A DNA stretch of 64,000 nt, taken from assembly GCA_023653785.1 (NCBI GenBank), contig JAMKCH010049303.1, positions 1-64,000 on the forward strand. Reading direction: 5' to 3'. Shown here one piece after another: positions 22,601 through 33,675 of the stretch; within the stretch, counting starts at the first letter, position 1; each line of letters opens with the position of its first letter. The notes under the pieces are model-generated. The model ran no database searches, was not told the origin of the DNA, and saw only the letters and a program-made list of their open reading frames with translations. Origin of the DNA: Ophioderma brevispina. Lineage: Eukaryota > Echinodermata > Ophiuroidea > Amphilepidida > Ophiodermatidae. Position numbers and translations under genes: made by a program.

Positions 22601-22789
22601 ATATGACCTAACACTTTAGAGACAAATTGGGCATTTTGAATTTGGAAAAAAAAATACTGATTGTGGGATAAGAAGTGATAATGTAAGATTATACAAAATG
22701 GGGAAATGTATTATAATTAGCTTATAAATCAGCGACAAGTATGCAAGTAAATTCAACCTTACCAAAATATCATCATCGTGCTCCACTTA

Positions 22790-22973
22790 GAGAATAAAGG
22801 TATGATTTTGGGAACCGGTACTCTCTTTAAGATGAATTGAAACCAATGTGATACCATTATTTTAAGTGGAAGAATGAGGCTGGAGGCCGAGTTCTTCCAC
22901 GCAAAATAATGGTGTCGCCGGTTTCAATTTGTCATAAAGAGAGTACATGTTCCCAAAATCATACCTTTATTCT
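22790..22973. mobile_element. Foldback MITE, AATAAAGGTATGATTTTGGG ends (copy 1)
   Basis: The left arm (AATAAAGGTATGATTTTGGG, then ACCGGTACTCTCTTTA) is mirrored by the right arm (AAGAGAGTACATGTTCCC, AAAATCATACCTTTATTCT). The centre is also palindromic: CCATTATTTTAAGTGGAAGA opposite TCTTCCACGCAAAATAATGG. About 184 bp. A diverged second copy lies at 31181-31365. Confidence 0.85.
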
Positions 22974-24020
22974 CATTCTTACACAGCTTTATAATTCTCA
23001 TAAGTTACCCAATTTCGCGATACTTTATGGCTTAAATACAACAAGAAAGGACTGCCACCACCAGTGACAAAAATCGAACAACCTGTTGAACGCAACGAGA
23101 CGCAACGGGGTGTGCACGAACATAGCAAAATGCGGTATGACGGGAGCACTTCGACCTCCAAATAACCTGGGTTCAATTGTCGAATTGAACCCGGGCATCA
23201 ACCAATGAAATTGCTTACATTTCTACAGCTGTTTAAGAATGGTTGGTTGTTGTTGCTTTCCATAGATAGGAAGAACAGCAGCAGCACCAATCAAATTGAT
23301 TGTACAAACCCTGCCCCAAAATTCTATTTCTTAGTAACCCATGCACCAAACAACATTCAATTGAATTTAATCTGGGAATGAGATCATTGGCATTTTATAA
23401 ATGTTTCTAACAGGACATCAAAGTTATTTTTCCCTCTCTTTTTTTTTTCTTGCACCATGTAAAACTAGGTCTATGAACTAGATTATCACCTGGATATTAG
23501 ACAAGTGACATATCACTCGACCCACATCGTTGACATTAAGGCATCATTCCATGCAAACCCACACTGAAAGTGGAGAGTGGTTATTTTAGTAAGACTTGCC
23601 ATCTTCGTAAATTTGACCACTTGATACATGTAGTTAGCGCTTGCAGTTGGTGAATAGAGAAGGTGGTATGCCCGAAACAATCCGACTGTCACAGACAGGG
23701 CAGCTTCTTGATGGTTCTCCGTGAGATCTTCGGTGTCATCCGTACCTCCCCCTATAGCTTGCCATTGCCAAATGGGGGTTCCTGGGGGCCTTGAGCTCCC
23801 TGGAAAAACAACCATGCATTATTAGGAGGAACAGAAAGCAGAGAGGATCAGCCCAGCAATCATGACTGTTGAAATTACATTTTGTTTACAACATAATCTA
23901 ATAACATAAATAACAAAATCTTAACAAATTTAAATGGTGTGTAATTAGTTATCAAGCAATATTTTTTGTCGGCCACCAGCAAAGGCTGGAAGAATCACTT
24001 GGATATCTATTGTCTGGATG
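22974..24020. other. No confident gene; one weak exon-like stretch
   Basis: On the minus strand 23735-23806 is flanked by a good acceptor-like TTGTTTTTCCAG and a donor-like GTACGG, and lies in a 100-codon open frame (23513-23815). I recognise no domain and cannot choose its frame, so it is not called as a gene. A separate hairpin is at 23168-23193. Confidence 0.4.
23168..23193. repeat. Short perfect hairpin
   Basis: GGGTTCAATT and AATTGAACCC flank a GTCG loop. It looks like a TIR pair left after deletion or a simple palindrome. Confidence 0.7.
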
Positions 24021-24024
24021 TATG

Positions 24025-24419
24025 TACTCTCTAAATTAAATGAGTGAAAATTTCACTCTCCCCAAAAGGAGTGAAAACTCTTTTAAAAAACCACTCAAAT
24101 TAGTGTTTGTACTCAAAAAAGAAGTGAACAAAATCACTACAATAACTCCAAAAATTGGATTTGCACTTCGTTTTTCGTTGTTGTCGTTTTCGATTCAATC
24201 ACTCCTCAAAGTGTTGTCCTTTGTCTTTGTTTAACTAAAAAACAAACCGCTCCTCAAAGGATTGAAATTCACTCTTTTTTTTGGGCGTGATTTTTTACTC
24301 TTTTTGAAATGGAAAATTCAATTCTTTTTAAGACAACCACATCATTTTGGAGTGGTTTACAAAGCTTTTCACTCTTAATGGGGGAGTGAAATTTTCACTT
24401 GGTACATTTATGAGAGTAA
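24025..24419. mobile_element. Foldback MITE rich in AGTGAAAAT/CACTC (~395 bp)
   Basis: The left arm (TACTCTCTAAATTAAATGAG, AGTGAAAATTTCACTC, CCCC) mirrors the right arm (GGGGGAGTGAAATTTTCACTT, CATTTATGAGAGTA). GAGTGAAAA and ACTCCTCAAA words recur inside in both orientations. No coding capacity. Confidence 0.8.
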
Positions 24420-25239
24420 GCAATGTTTCTTGTTAATCAAAAAAGGTAAAAATTTTATAAACATCATCCAATCCAGAATAATGGCGATTTAAATGATTTA
24501 CAACAATGAAACTTGTGGGTATAGTGGGTCATGTTTACATAAAATATTTAAATAAAATAATAATTAAATTAATTATGCGTGTTTGTCTGTAATCACAATA
24601 GGTTGCATATTTAAGTACCCCCCCCTCATTTTGCATATTTTGTTCTCAGTGCTAATAACAAAGAAAGGCAACCCCAACGCTCCTATGTCTCCTGAATATA
24701 GTGAATGCAAAAGCCAAGAACCTCATTCTAAAAACATTTGGGTAGAGAGTCAACACCCTGGTGTAGATGTGAAAAAATCTAAAGGCACTAATAAGGGAAT
24801 GTAAAATGTTTCAAATTCCAAACTTTTTTTTAATTTAATGTTTTAAAATAATTCCCCCAAATATTGGTATAATTTCTTTCTTGAATCGGAAGTAGCCGTA
24901 GAGTTTCACACTACATAGCGTGTACCTCATTTGGGAGGTGATGGAAAATTGCCCTCCAGAATTGGTGAAATGTATGTGGGTCATTTTACTTGATCATTAA
25001 GCAAGGTGACAGTAAAAACAGGATTAAATTGATGATGCTTGGCTGAATGAAACAATGATGGATTAATCATCCACTAGAAGATAAAGGAGATTTCACATCA
25101 TCACAAAGAAAACTGGAGGTTTATACAAAGATAGCTGCGTTCTGGTAGATTGTACATTTGTTAGTGTTAGTCACTTTTACGCATAGGAAGTTTCCATATT
25201 CATCAGTTCTGTTCAAGTAGAGTTCATTAACACTTAAGG
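24420..25239. other. No gene seen
   Basis: Unique AT-rich sequence with a 73-codon frame at 24583-24804 lacking protein-like features. Confidence 0.5.
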
Positions 25240-25604
25240 GTCCATCATAGTTTCAAATAAACTATCAGTGATTCATCACACCGAAAGAGGTCCCAAATAT
25301 TTGATATTTGCAAGAATACGCTTAAAATTTGAGGTTAAAGTCCGTATAAATTCTCATAAGGTTACGACAGTCTTCAAAGATATGATTCTTCTTCATTCAA
25401 TTAAAACGTGGTTGCAGTTGTAATTGTCTGTACGGACAATAAATTACAAATATCTGATTTTGTGCTTACTAGTTTGCTTCTGGTTCTTATCATTAATCAT
25501 TTGCAGTGGTTGTGGTTATGATATAAAACCCAACTTGTTTACAGATGTGCAAAAAATCTGATTTTTGATGAAGCACAAAACAAAATCACCAAAAGTCCTG
25601 ATTC
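25240..25604. repeat. Dispersed repeat 'ATATCTGATT' family, copy 2
   Basis: Same ordered blocks as 21286-21537, with a longer middle containing 'TTCTCATAAGGTTACGACAG'. It abuts the SINE fragment that starts at about 25605. Confidence 0.7.
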
Positions 25605-25770
25605 CAAAAATTTTGAGTTAAAATCAGTCCAGCAGCCATTCGAACCCATTCCCATGACCCGGGATAAGCAGGCTAAACGGCGGTGTACCCGCTGGCCCAG
25701 CCAGCAATTTTTCGTGCCCATAATGAGTCTTGGGTTTGATGGACGTCTCGCTACTACTTCCTGGACTTAG
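25605..25770 (-). mobile_element. SINE with tRNA-like head (copy 2, minus, tail lost)
   Basis: On the minus strand: CATCAAACCCAAGACTCATT, GCTGGCTGGGCCAGCGG, CCCGGGTCATGGGAATGGG and the start of a B box (GGTTCGAATGG). The match stops there, so the body and 3' tail seen in the 22016 and 26190 copies are missing. Confidence 0.65.
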
Positions 25771-26189
25771 TAGTTGGCATTTTTCTCCTCCTCATCAAGT
25801 GGCTGTGAGATTTTGTAGATTTAGTTGTGGGTAGGGTTTTAAATAAATGTACATAACCTGTTCCAAAATACTTTTTCCGTTCAAGATTCTTTATAAGTTG
25901 AACACTTAAGTCAGTGTTTTTGAGGGAGATGTACACAACAATGACTGCAAAATAATTTTTGATTTTTGAAAAAAAAAATTAAGTTTTTTTATGAGTGGAC
26001 TATTTGCATGTAGGGAGGGGGTATGGGGGCCCAATCGGTTAAGAGCCGGGAGTGTATTGAAGGTTGATGAGGAGGCAGACAGCAGTGGATATGGTATCTC
26101 TTGTGGTTCAGTCCAAAGATCTACTGTATAGCCATGTGGGATATTTTTAGCTGTGCTTAATATTTCTTGATTTTAAATGGTTTGAACAT
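25771..26189. other. No gene seen
   Basis: Unique sequence with A- and T-runs near 25970-25990. Confidence 0.5.
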
Positions 26190-26460
26190 GGGAATGGGGC
26201 CCGATAGTAGATGACGTCATCAAACCAAGACTCCCATGGGTCCGCAATCCGCTGGCCGAGGACCAGTGGACAAAACCCGGCCGTAGCGTGCTATCCCCGG
26301 GTCATGGGAATGGGGCCCGAAGGGGCCCTGGGTTCGAATCCCACCCGAATTTTTGACTTTTCTTGTTCCCCGCTTCCCCTCGTCCCTCACCACCCTTTCA
26401 GTCCCCCTCCCGGGAGATAGCTAGAAACAAAACCCGACGTGGGGTTTTAGGGTTAAGAGT
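26190..26460 (+). mobile_element. SINE with tRNA-like head (copy 3, plus)
   Basis: Best-preserved member: CATCAAACCAAGACTCCCAT, A-box-like GCTGGCCGAGGACCAGTGG (from 26251), a GGGTCATGGGAATGGGGCCC arm, a perfect B box GGTTCGAATCC (26331-26341), a pyrimidine-rich body and a GGGGTTTTAGGGTTAAG end. The Ser/Leu-like long arm between the boxes is unusual for a SINE head. Confidence 0.75.
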
Positions 26461-27040
26461 TTCAATCAAAACAACCGTTCGGGAAACCAGTCCGCCACCC
26501 TCTCGGCCAAAAGCAACACTGGTAAGGTGTTTCTGTCCTGCCCAAAATCGTCCCCATTATCTGACAAAAATATTTCCCCCCCCCCCTCATCACTCGCTCG
26601 ACTGAGCTTTTTCCTCCCTTTCTTTCTCTTTGACCCTTTGGATAGTTTGGAATACAAATTTTAATGTAAATTTTAAAACAATTTTTTTTTTCTCTTTTTC
26701 TTTTTTTTTTCTTGTCCCTGACTCCAAAATTATAATCAAAATTGATTTGGACTTTCTTTTCAGATTCAACATTTTTTTAAAGACTTAACCCTGGGAATTA
26801 ATAATGGAAAGGGGGGATGTTTTATAGAGATTGAAAGAGAGAGTGAAAGATAGAGGAAAAGAAGGCGTTTTTTCCACTATGTTTGTTGTATATATGGAGA
26901 GAAAAGAAAAGACAGAAGGCGATAGAGACCAAGGACAAAACAGACCAAGATTGAGATGGACAGAGACATTGAAAGAGGTTAAGAGAGAGAGGAGAGTAAA
27001 AAAGCCATGTGAAAAGAAAAACCCGCAGTTATTTTGTGTC
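26461..27040. other. No gene seen; strand-asymmetric low complexity
   Basis: Pyrimidine-rich at 26560-26720 (C-run at 26577-26586, T-runs after 26680) and purine-rich at 26830-27010. Open frames here are compositional. Confidence 0.55.
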
Positions 27041-27351
27041 CAGAGGGTGTTTTGAATCAATCCCATGTGCCTATCAATGGCCATATACTGTAGTGTAGTG
27101 TTTGGGGGGGGGGGGTACTAAACTTATGTCCAGTACTTAGGGATAAAAATTTTTCAAAAAGTTTCAAGAACCACAAGACAGTTCAAAATCATTGTAAAAA
27201 TTCCTTAGTCTAATGCTTTTTGAGCTAAAATGAGCATTAAACAGGTTTTTCCCCTGTATAAGAATCGGATTTTCAATGGGATCACATGACCCTATTGAGG
27301 TGAAATTTCCCCAAACTGGTGTATTATGGATTGACAAAAAAACACCCTCTG
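27041..27351 (-). mobile_element. MITE, CAGAGGGTGTTTT ends (copy 1)
   Basis: Ends CAGAGGGTGTTTTGAATCAA and, inverted, CAGAGGGTGTTTTTTTGTCAA. The interior matches, in opposite orientation, the element at 34702-35002 ('AAATTTCACCTCAA', 'GACAGT/GTCTTGTGGTTCTT', 'CTGTATAAGAATCGGATT' versus AATCCTATTCTTA). About 311 bp, no coding capacity. A G-run interrupts it at 27103-27114. Confidence 0.82.
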
Positions 27352-29225
27352 ATTTGTGTTGTAGCATGCATAGTTGATCCAGATGTGAAAACTTGCCAGG
27401 AGGGAGTCATTTTGGGATTGATTTCGCTTTTCAAAATTTAAACTTCAATATCTCATACATTCTATCATTTGGATCCCTATCTAATTTTACATGGAGGCAT
27501 CGATTTCTAGCTGGTTTATACACTGAATCTTAAGTATGGGAGGTAGCTTGGCTTGTGTATTGAGAGACCCAGATCTAGAGAGAGAAGATTAAAGGGAAAA
27601 ATGCAGTTCTAACAAAATTTGATTAAATCAATTAGCACTTCAGAACCCTCAGTTCAGAAGGGCAATTTATTGGACTAGCCTGACGTAGGATGATAAACAC
27701 TAAATAAAACTTGGTTCTATTCCATTCTTGCTCTAAAGCTTGACAATAATCCTAAGGTCGGTCGTAACCGCCGCTGTCCTACTTTCACTCTCATCTAGGT
27801 CTGGCGGACTTAAAATTGTTAAATGAGGATTATTTTGTGTGCTGCGATGACAATTATAATCGCCACTTTCTTTTGTGGTGCCTTACGACAAGAGGAGTTC
27901 CCGTTGAGAGGTTCACTTTGTGAACTCTTGAAACTCCTGACGTAACGCAAATGCACTTTTCAATCACGACGGGGATTGTGCCGGGCAATTTGAGGAAAGA
28001 AATAAAGAACATGATTGTTAAATTTTGCTCCAATTTAGGGGTATCGTATGCCTGTGAGCTGTGTCAGTAGCTCCTAGTTTTTTGGCTGCTTTCCCCTGCG
28101 GGCTGCTGCAAGCCCACTCATCATGCTTAGTCACATATACGCATCAGCACCCGGAGCTATGACTGCCTCTGCGGTGATGTGCAAGTAGAACTGGACGCGC
28201 TCCGGCCATGGACACTGGACGCAGCTGGCGTACACTCTGCTCTGGACTGCAATTGATGAGTTTAAGGTGGCGAGTCTGATTTTGAGTTGGGGGTGACGAA
28301 AATAAACTCGTTCAGGTTATTTTTGAGGAATTGTGGTGTAATATTTGTATTTTAGTATTTCATTTAAAATGAAGTTTGGTATGTTAATAAAAGAACACTA
28401 TATAGTTTTTGTCTCAAAGCTTGGACATGACCAGTAATAATGATTAACTATTTGAATGTTTGATTGTGATATAGAAACAGAGAGTTATGAGTTAAAGGAA
28501 GTAGTCAATATATGAGTGTGCAGGTTTGTTTTCTTACTTTTTGAATGTAATAGTAATAAAGCATATAAATGATTGGGTACTTGTCCTTGACAATTGTGGC
28601 CAACTAAGTAAAAAGACAACAATTTTCTTGGGTTAACAGACCCTTGAGAATAAAGGCGGACAGTTATTACAGCATTTTGATGCCACGGTGTTTCTTTGAA
28701 TTCCTGTATGCAGAACAACAAGTAGGTTAAAAGTGGAATTGTGTTGGGTTCTTATCTTGGATAGTCTTCAGATATGGAGTTATGGATGAAAAGAGTTTAC
28801 AGAGCATTTAAGAAGTGCAACACTGTGCACTTCTGAATGGATGGCTTAATAACTTTGTCTCGTTTGAAGTATGAAGTGGGGACACACGCGTACACCCAGT
28901 GCCACCTTTCAGTTTAGCGTGATTGTGCTTTACCTAAGCGCGCGCTTTTAAAGTCGGTTCAATATATACGCCTGTGTCGCTACTTCATAATTTCGAGTGG
29001 ACAGAGATAGTCTATGTATACTATTGAAATCATCTTCCCACAAAAATAGGTGTAAAATGTGTTATTACCTTGTTGGGGACTTGCCATTGAACGTATTCAC
29101 TTAGAGAGTCATGGATACAATGTTGATAGTTTAGAAATCATGGATCGATTGTGAACTTCAACAAGATATGAATGTGATTGTTATGTCTACTCAATTTAAA
29201 AATCCTTCCTTAAAAGATTAGGGTT
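27352..29225. other. No gene seen in 1.87 kb; GC-richer patch at 28040-28290
   Basis: The patch 28040-28290 is GC-richer and CTG/GCTG-rich and could be a noncoding exon or promoter-proximal DNA, but I see no open frame or splice logic. A short hairpin GAGGTTCACTTTGTGAACTC sits at about 27909. No repeats recognised. Confidence 0.45.
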
Positions 29226-29471
29226 GTATTCTCAAAAGAGTTTTTAACTTTAAACCCCGGTTTTAAAACAAGGTTAGTCCTTATGAATGGATATCGGTGT
29301 TGGTATGGTGAGAAAATTCTTCATGAATTGGCCATTGGACCCATCCATGGGGATTTTTTTAATTTACATCATATTTCAGATCTGTGCAAAGAAAGAGGGC
29401 AATTCATGAAGACCCTGTTTTAAACCAGGGTTTACAACCAGGGGTAAAGTTAGACTCCCTTTGAGGAATAC
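29226..29471. mobile_element. Foldback MITE, GTATTCT ends (copy, 246 bp)
   Basis: Left GTATTCTCAAAAGAGTTTTT and right, inverted, GTATTCCTCAAAGGGAGTCT. Inner arms mirror TTTAAACC and CATGAATTGCC-type blocks. Relative of 47155-47409, and of the half element at 6787. Confidence 0.75.
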
Positions 29472-29504
29472 TAGCACTTAATGTTTGTTAATATATTACC
29501 ATAG

Positions 29505-29925
29505 GGTGAGCGTGGCCCACTGGTTAGGATATGTCTTTGGTGCATGAGGTCCCCGGTTCAAACCCCGGTAGGGCCACTATCTGGGATTTAATTGGGTGGT
29601 ACTAAATTCTGGATTTTAATTTGTGATAAGTGCTATTGATTAAAATTAGGAGTTCCATTCTCCCCATGGTTCAGTTGCCCAATCACGGAATATCCCGTCC
29701 TTCAGAGGGGCGTTAAGCAGCGGTCCAGTACGAGGGAGTCATACAGGACATGTATATCACAGTCAGTTTCGAGAAGAGTAGGGTGGTAACCCCGATTGTC
29801 CAAGCCGTCCTGGTCAGCTTCGAGGGACACCCCTAGTAGAGTGGTTAACAACTGTTGGGTATACCTCTGAGCATTGCTGAGGTCTCGGTCCTCTAAAATG
29901 TAAAAATAAATAAATAAAATAAATG
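29505..29925 (+). mobile_element. tRNA-derived SINE, full length (~420 bp)
   Basis: The tRNA-like head has an A box (TGGCCCACTGG, 29513-29523) and B box (GGTTCAAACCC, 29555-29565) and a CCCCGG/CCGGTAGGG T-arm. The body starts TGGGATTTAATT, as in the 35931-36096 SINE. A conserved-looking hairpin (CCCGTCCTTCAGAGGGGCG, ~29695) follows. It ends in an AAATAA simple tail (29895-29922) as expected of LINE-mobilised SINEs. Not a functional tRNA. Confidence 0.85.
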
Positions 29926-30249
29926 TGGGGACGTATATTGATGATTCAATTTGGGAAGTAATTGGTAGCAAGGGGACTAGGGTAGCATCAATGTGTGGTC
30001 TGACTTTTTTCAAAATATGTTTCCAGTGATAGCAGGTGTTTGAAAAGTTTATTACTTATTGGTAAAATGTTTTATATTTAGGGCTTAACATTGATGAGTT
30101 TAAAGTTGGGGATTGTGGGTGGCACAGAGATTGTAGCGGAGAAAGGGAAAACCTTTGGTTTGAGTGTTGCTATCCATATTACCACACGTTCGTTCGTGCG
30201 TTCAAGTCCAAAATCACAGTGGAAGATCCGTTCTTTAACCAGCTGATAG
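29926..30249. other. No gene seen
   Basis: Short unique spacer between the SINE tail and the LINE relic. Confidence 0.5.
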
Positions 30250-31010
30250 TTCATTCATCCAGGTTGATCAGGCCTGGAACTCCTCTGGGACTTGTAAGAC
30301 ATCACCAGTCAATCTCTGATGTCGGCTAATGGTTTGTGGCTCTCCACAATCGCACTTTGGTGATAGTTCTACTCCGATCTTGTGAAAGATCGGTGTACGA
30401 ACAACGCCAGCTCTGAGTCTGGTGAGGTTGACCCATGCTTTCCTATCAAGGTCAAAATCTTTGGGCTTGCTAGATGGGCTGTCCACAACTGCTTTTAGGT
30501 TCAAAGTAGAGGATGACCTTGCTCTACCATCTGGCTTGATTCCAGGATGATCGATGGGATACTGGGTGACTGGCAGTGTCATGGATTGGATAGCAAGTGA
30601 TTCCGTGAATCTCTGATCTCAGGGTGTTGGGGGGGTACTTAGGCTACCAGGTTCATCCATTCTTGGCGAGCCTGATCGTCTGAAGTTCCTCCTAAGGTTT
30701 GCAGGAGGGCTATCCAGACAGAATTGGAAGAATTCCTACAGGCTCGCCAAAAGTCATCCACTACAAGTCTCATTGCTCATTCAAACGACATCATCTTGTG
30801 TGAATGTATCCTGTGACTCCATACTGGTGCAGCGTAGTCTCAGTGGAGTATGCCAAGGCAACAGTTGTTGTATGTAAGGTGTCAAAGATGCACCCCATCC
30901 AGTTTCCTGCGATCCCTTACTCAAACATGCTGTTGAGAAAAATGCAGCACAGATCAGATACATCTGGAAAAAGTGGGGAATTTGGGAATCGCAATGTGTT
31001 CTTCCCATGG
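30250..31010 (-). pseudogene. Non-LTR retrotransposon (LINE) reverse transcriptase C-terminal relic
   Basis: On the minus strand, 30820-30780 reads YAAPVWSHRIHSHKM in one frame, matching the 'Y-C-A-P-V-W' signature that follows the reverse transcriptase domain in jockey/CR1-like LINEs. Further downstream 30268-30582 reads RKAWVNLTRLRAGVVRTP followed by SPKCDCGEPQTISRH, the C-terminal R-x-x-W..LNRLRTG and C-x-C..H motif of the same LINE group. The two parts lie in different frames with stops between, so the copy is dead. The endonuclease and RT core are absent. It encodes the enzyme remnant that would mobilise LINE and SINE RNA. Confidence 0.8.
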
Positions 31011-31180
31011 ATTTTCCAAAAATTCAATTTTAACTGTGACATAGCATTACACCAAGTGAAAAGGTAAATGACCTACTTGTGGAACAAGTCATTGAACTCA
31101 CTGTAGAATCTGCCCGTGTTTATATTTAGGCCATAAGGATTGCAAAATTAGGTTAAAGATACCAAAATTAGAACTTTAAA
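31011..31180. other. No gene seen
   Basis: Unique spacer upstream of the LINE relic. Confidence 0.5.
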
Positions 31181-31365
31181 GAATGAGAAATAAAGTATGA
31201 TTTGAGAAACCGGTGCTCTCTTTCCTACAATTCAAACTGGCGTGCCATTATTTTTGCATTGAAGAACTTGGCCCAGCCTCGTTCTTCCACTTAAAATGGC
31301 ATCGCCTTAGTTCAATTCAGCGTTGAGAGCGTACCGTTTCCCCCAATCATACCTTTTATATATTG
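31181..31365. mobile_element. Foldback MITE, AATAAAGGTATGATT ends (copy 2)
   Basis: Diverged copy of 22790-22973. The left arm (GAAATAAAGTATGATTTGAG, ACCGGTGCTCTCTTT) is mirrored by the right arm (GAGAGCGTACCGTTTCCCCC, AATCATACCTTTTAT), with the shared central 'GAAGAACTTGGCCCAGCCTC' block. Confidence 0.78.
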
Positions 31366-31559
31366 AAAATTCTTCCAAGTTAATTTAAAATCACATTCAC
31401 AAGACTCACGATTTTCCATGGTCTTGCCATCGTGAGCCAGCGCTTTCCATTATGCTACGTGTGCTCACTAAACTCTGGGAATCTGGTGACGAGGCTATTA
31501 GGGATCGGATCATGGCCCTTAGCAGTTTTGTGAATATTAGAAGGGTTCTACCTGACAGA
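31366..31559. other. No gene seen
   Basis: Short spacer. On the minus strand 'GTAGCATAATGGAAAGCGC' loosely resembles a tRNA A box but no B box follows, so it is not called. Confidence 0.4.
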
Positions 31560-31910
31560 AGTAACAAAAAAAACTCTTGGGGATTCACCTGAAAGAGTCC
31601 AAATGTTTGAAATTTGCAGGAATTCTTACACGTAAGAAAAGTCTACATTTATTATTTTCATAAGTTATTTCATCCAACTGAACAATTGACAGAAAAAAAT
31701 ATGAATCTCCATGTGATTACTGTTGTAGTAAAGTGTCCTTACAGATAGGTACTGACTAAAATATTTGATTTGTCCGCTTTAAATTTGCTTTTGGTCGTAG
31801 AGGGATGTTAGGACACCTGTACTTGTTACACGATATGCACAAATCTGTTTTTAATAATTTTTTTATTTTCCGATAAAGCACAACACTGTTAGTGCCTTTA
31901 TAAAGACTCG
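31560..31910. repeat. Dispersed repeat 'ATATCTGATT' family, copy 3
   Basis: Contains 'GATTCACCTGAAAGAGTCC', 'ATTTGCAGGAATTCTTACA', 'GTGTCCTTACAGATA', 'GACTAAAATATTTGATTTGT' and 'GGACACCTGTACTTGTTACA', in the order of the 21286 and 25240 copies. Confidence 0.75.
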
Positions 31911-32114
31911 GTTTCCTTTTTTCCAGGCAGTGCAGTCTTTCAGCAATGTATGTAAAATATGTGATATTCTCACCTTTTCAGATAAAAATTAAAAAATAAA
32001 ATGGCCCTCCTCCCATTTTAAAAAACCCAGGTGCTAAGCATTTTCCTTTTTTTTACTTGCTATGAATCAATATTGAACCACAGTGCAACTAGCCCCCCCC
32101 ACTTACTACACGAG
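31911..32114. other. No gene seen
   Basis: Spacer with a T-run and a C-run at 32092-32099. Confidence 0.45.
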
Positions 32115-32490
32115 CTGCCATGTAAATGGTGAAACACCACAGTGGGTTTAATGGCACACAACACTAAATCACTGCAACGTTTTGGGTGAATGTAGTTAGT
32201 TCCGGTAAAAATAACAAACGTTTGTGAGATTTTTGCGTCCTCTGGGGACCCGGTTTCCGTGGGGTGGTAATATCATAATAAAAGTGAAGAATAAGCTTGA
32301 TCATCGCTGAGATTATCACAAATTTTGAAATTCGATTCTGTTGTAGTAACTAGGCCCTCGACTTCCAACCCTGGGTCGAAAGCGGCTATGAGGCGTACAT
32401 GTCAGCTCAAATAGTGGTGGCGCTGTTCATATCTTTTTCAGTTAAAATCTATACTAGAATTATAGAAAAATTGCAAATTCTTTGAAACGT
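32115..32490. mobile_element. Diverged member of the GGGGGCACAGTACC element family
   Basis: Blocks 'ACTAAATCACTGCAACGTTT', 'GTAGTTAGTTCCGGTAAAAA', 'TTTGTGAGAT', 'GACCCGGTTTCCGTGGGGTGG' and 'AATAGTGGTGGCGCTGTTCA' match 43087-43573 in order. The terminal GGGGGC ends are not preserved, so this copy is older or truncated. Confidence 0.7.
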
Positions 32491-33394
32491 TTTTCAGTTG
32501 TGCTTTATCGAGAAATAGATTCAAAACATCCAAATAGGTCAAGCAGGGTGCAAATCAGAGGGCATGATGTGGTATTTTACGTGCATTTCATGAGTCGTTG
32601 AATTTACGTGTGCACCCATATGAACTAGATCTAGAGCACACTGCAAAGATACATGTCGGGGACACTGCTGTTCATTGCACTTTCATGTAATGCCTTCATT
32701 GAAATTGATCAGACATAAGGATTGAAACAAAAAGAAATTTTGCGCAAATTAGACCGCTTGTGGCTAGTGGTTTAGAGCCTCCCTTATGAGGTTGCACCTC
32801 CCCCAAATTCCACAAGAGGACAATAAGGTCCACTTTTTGCTGCCATTTTTTGATAATAAGGTCCAAAAATTTCACATTTTTTTTTTAAAGAAAATCCACT
32901 TTTTGGTGGATGAGATGTTCATGAAGTCCAAAAAGTAAATTTTCGGAGGGGGTGAGGGCCACTTTTACAAAAAAGGTCCCCTTTCTAAGTTCCACACCGA
33001 ATATTTCAAAATTTGCTAGTACTTACAAAGAAGAGAAAGTGCAAAATAACTATCAATTAAGTCAAAAACTATTTTGACTTAGACCAGGTATAACATTAAA
33101 CATGGTCTAACTTTGGTGCATAGGACCTACTTGTATACTTAAAAGAAATTTAGTTGTAAACAATTTTGAATTTATTTCAGAACGGGTTGATTGGAAAACA
33201 ACTTGACAAAAATGATAGCTTGGCTGTGATCAGACAATTGATCGCATACCATATCGCTCTTGTGTAGTTTTTGACTGCAAGTCTTTAAACTTTCTTAGGC
33301 ATGAACCATAATTGATGACGCCTTGAGACTAGTTACAGGTTAGGATAGAGCTGGGGGAGGGGGTGGCACTACCATCTTGTTAAGAGTAAGGATG
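32491..33394. other. No gene seen
   Basis: Unique AT-rich sequence. 'TCCACTTTTTG' words recur at 32820-32950. Nothing protein-like. Confidence 0.5.
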
Positions 33395-33675
33395 TAGTGT
33401 TAAGACCCCCATTTTTCAGCTCGCTTCTACCCAAAGACCCCATATTTTTGGAGAAATGTTACCACTGTCACCCAAAGAACCCCTTTTTTGGGGGAAGAAA
33501 ATTTTGAAGTGTTACCAAAAGACCCCTATTTGGGTAATTTTTTTGCAAAATTTCTAAAAAGACCCCAATTTGGGGGAAGTGGAAATTGTTGCACATTGTC
33601 ACCCCAAAAAACCCTCTATTTTGGGACAATTTTGACTGTCTATCACACAAGGACCCCTATTTTTGAAGCCAGCCT
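33395..33675. repeat. ~42 bp tandem repeat, about seven units
   Basis: The anchor AAAGACCCCTATTTTGGGG (variants) starts near 33402, 33434, 33475, 33516, 33558, 33602 and 33647, separated by GAAAATTT..CACTGTC-like sequence. An 82-codon plus frame follows from the repeat and is not kept. Confidence 0.8.

Noticed and set aside
23735..23806. Short exon with good splice-like edges on minus
   Set aside because: No frame can be chosen, no recognisable domain and no companion exon nearby. Such splice-like matches are expected by chance.
29513..29580. Functional tRNA gene
   Set aside because: A and B boxes are good, but the acceptor ends do not pair and the sequence continues into a SINE body and AAATAA tail.
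32755..32805. Another tRNA-SINE head (GTGGCTAGTGGTTTAGAG)
   Set aside because: A-box-like word present but no B box at the expected distance.
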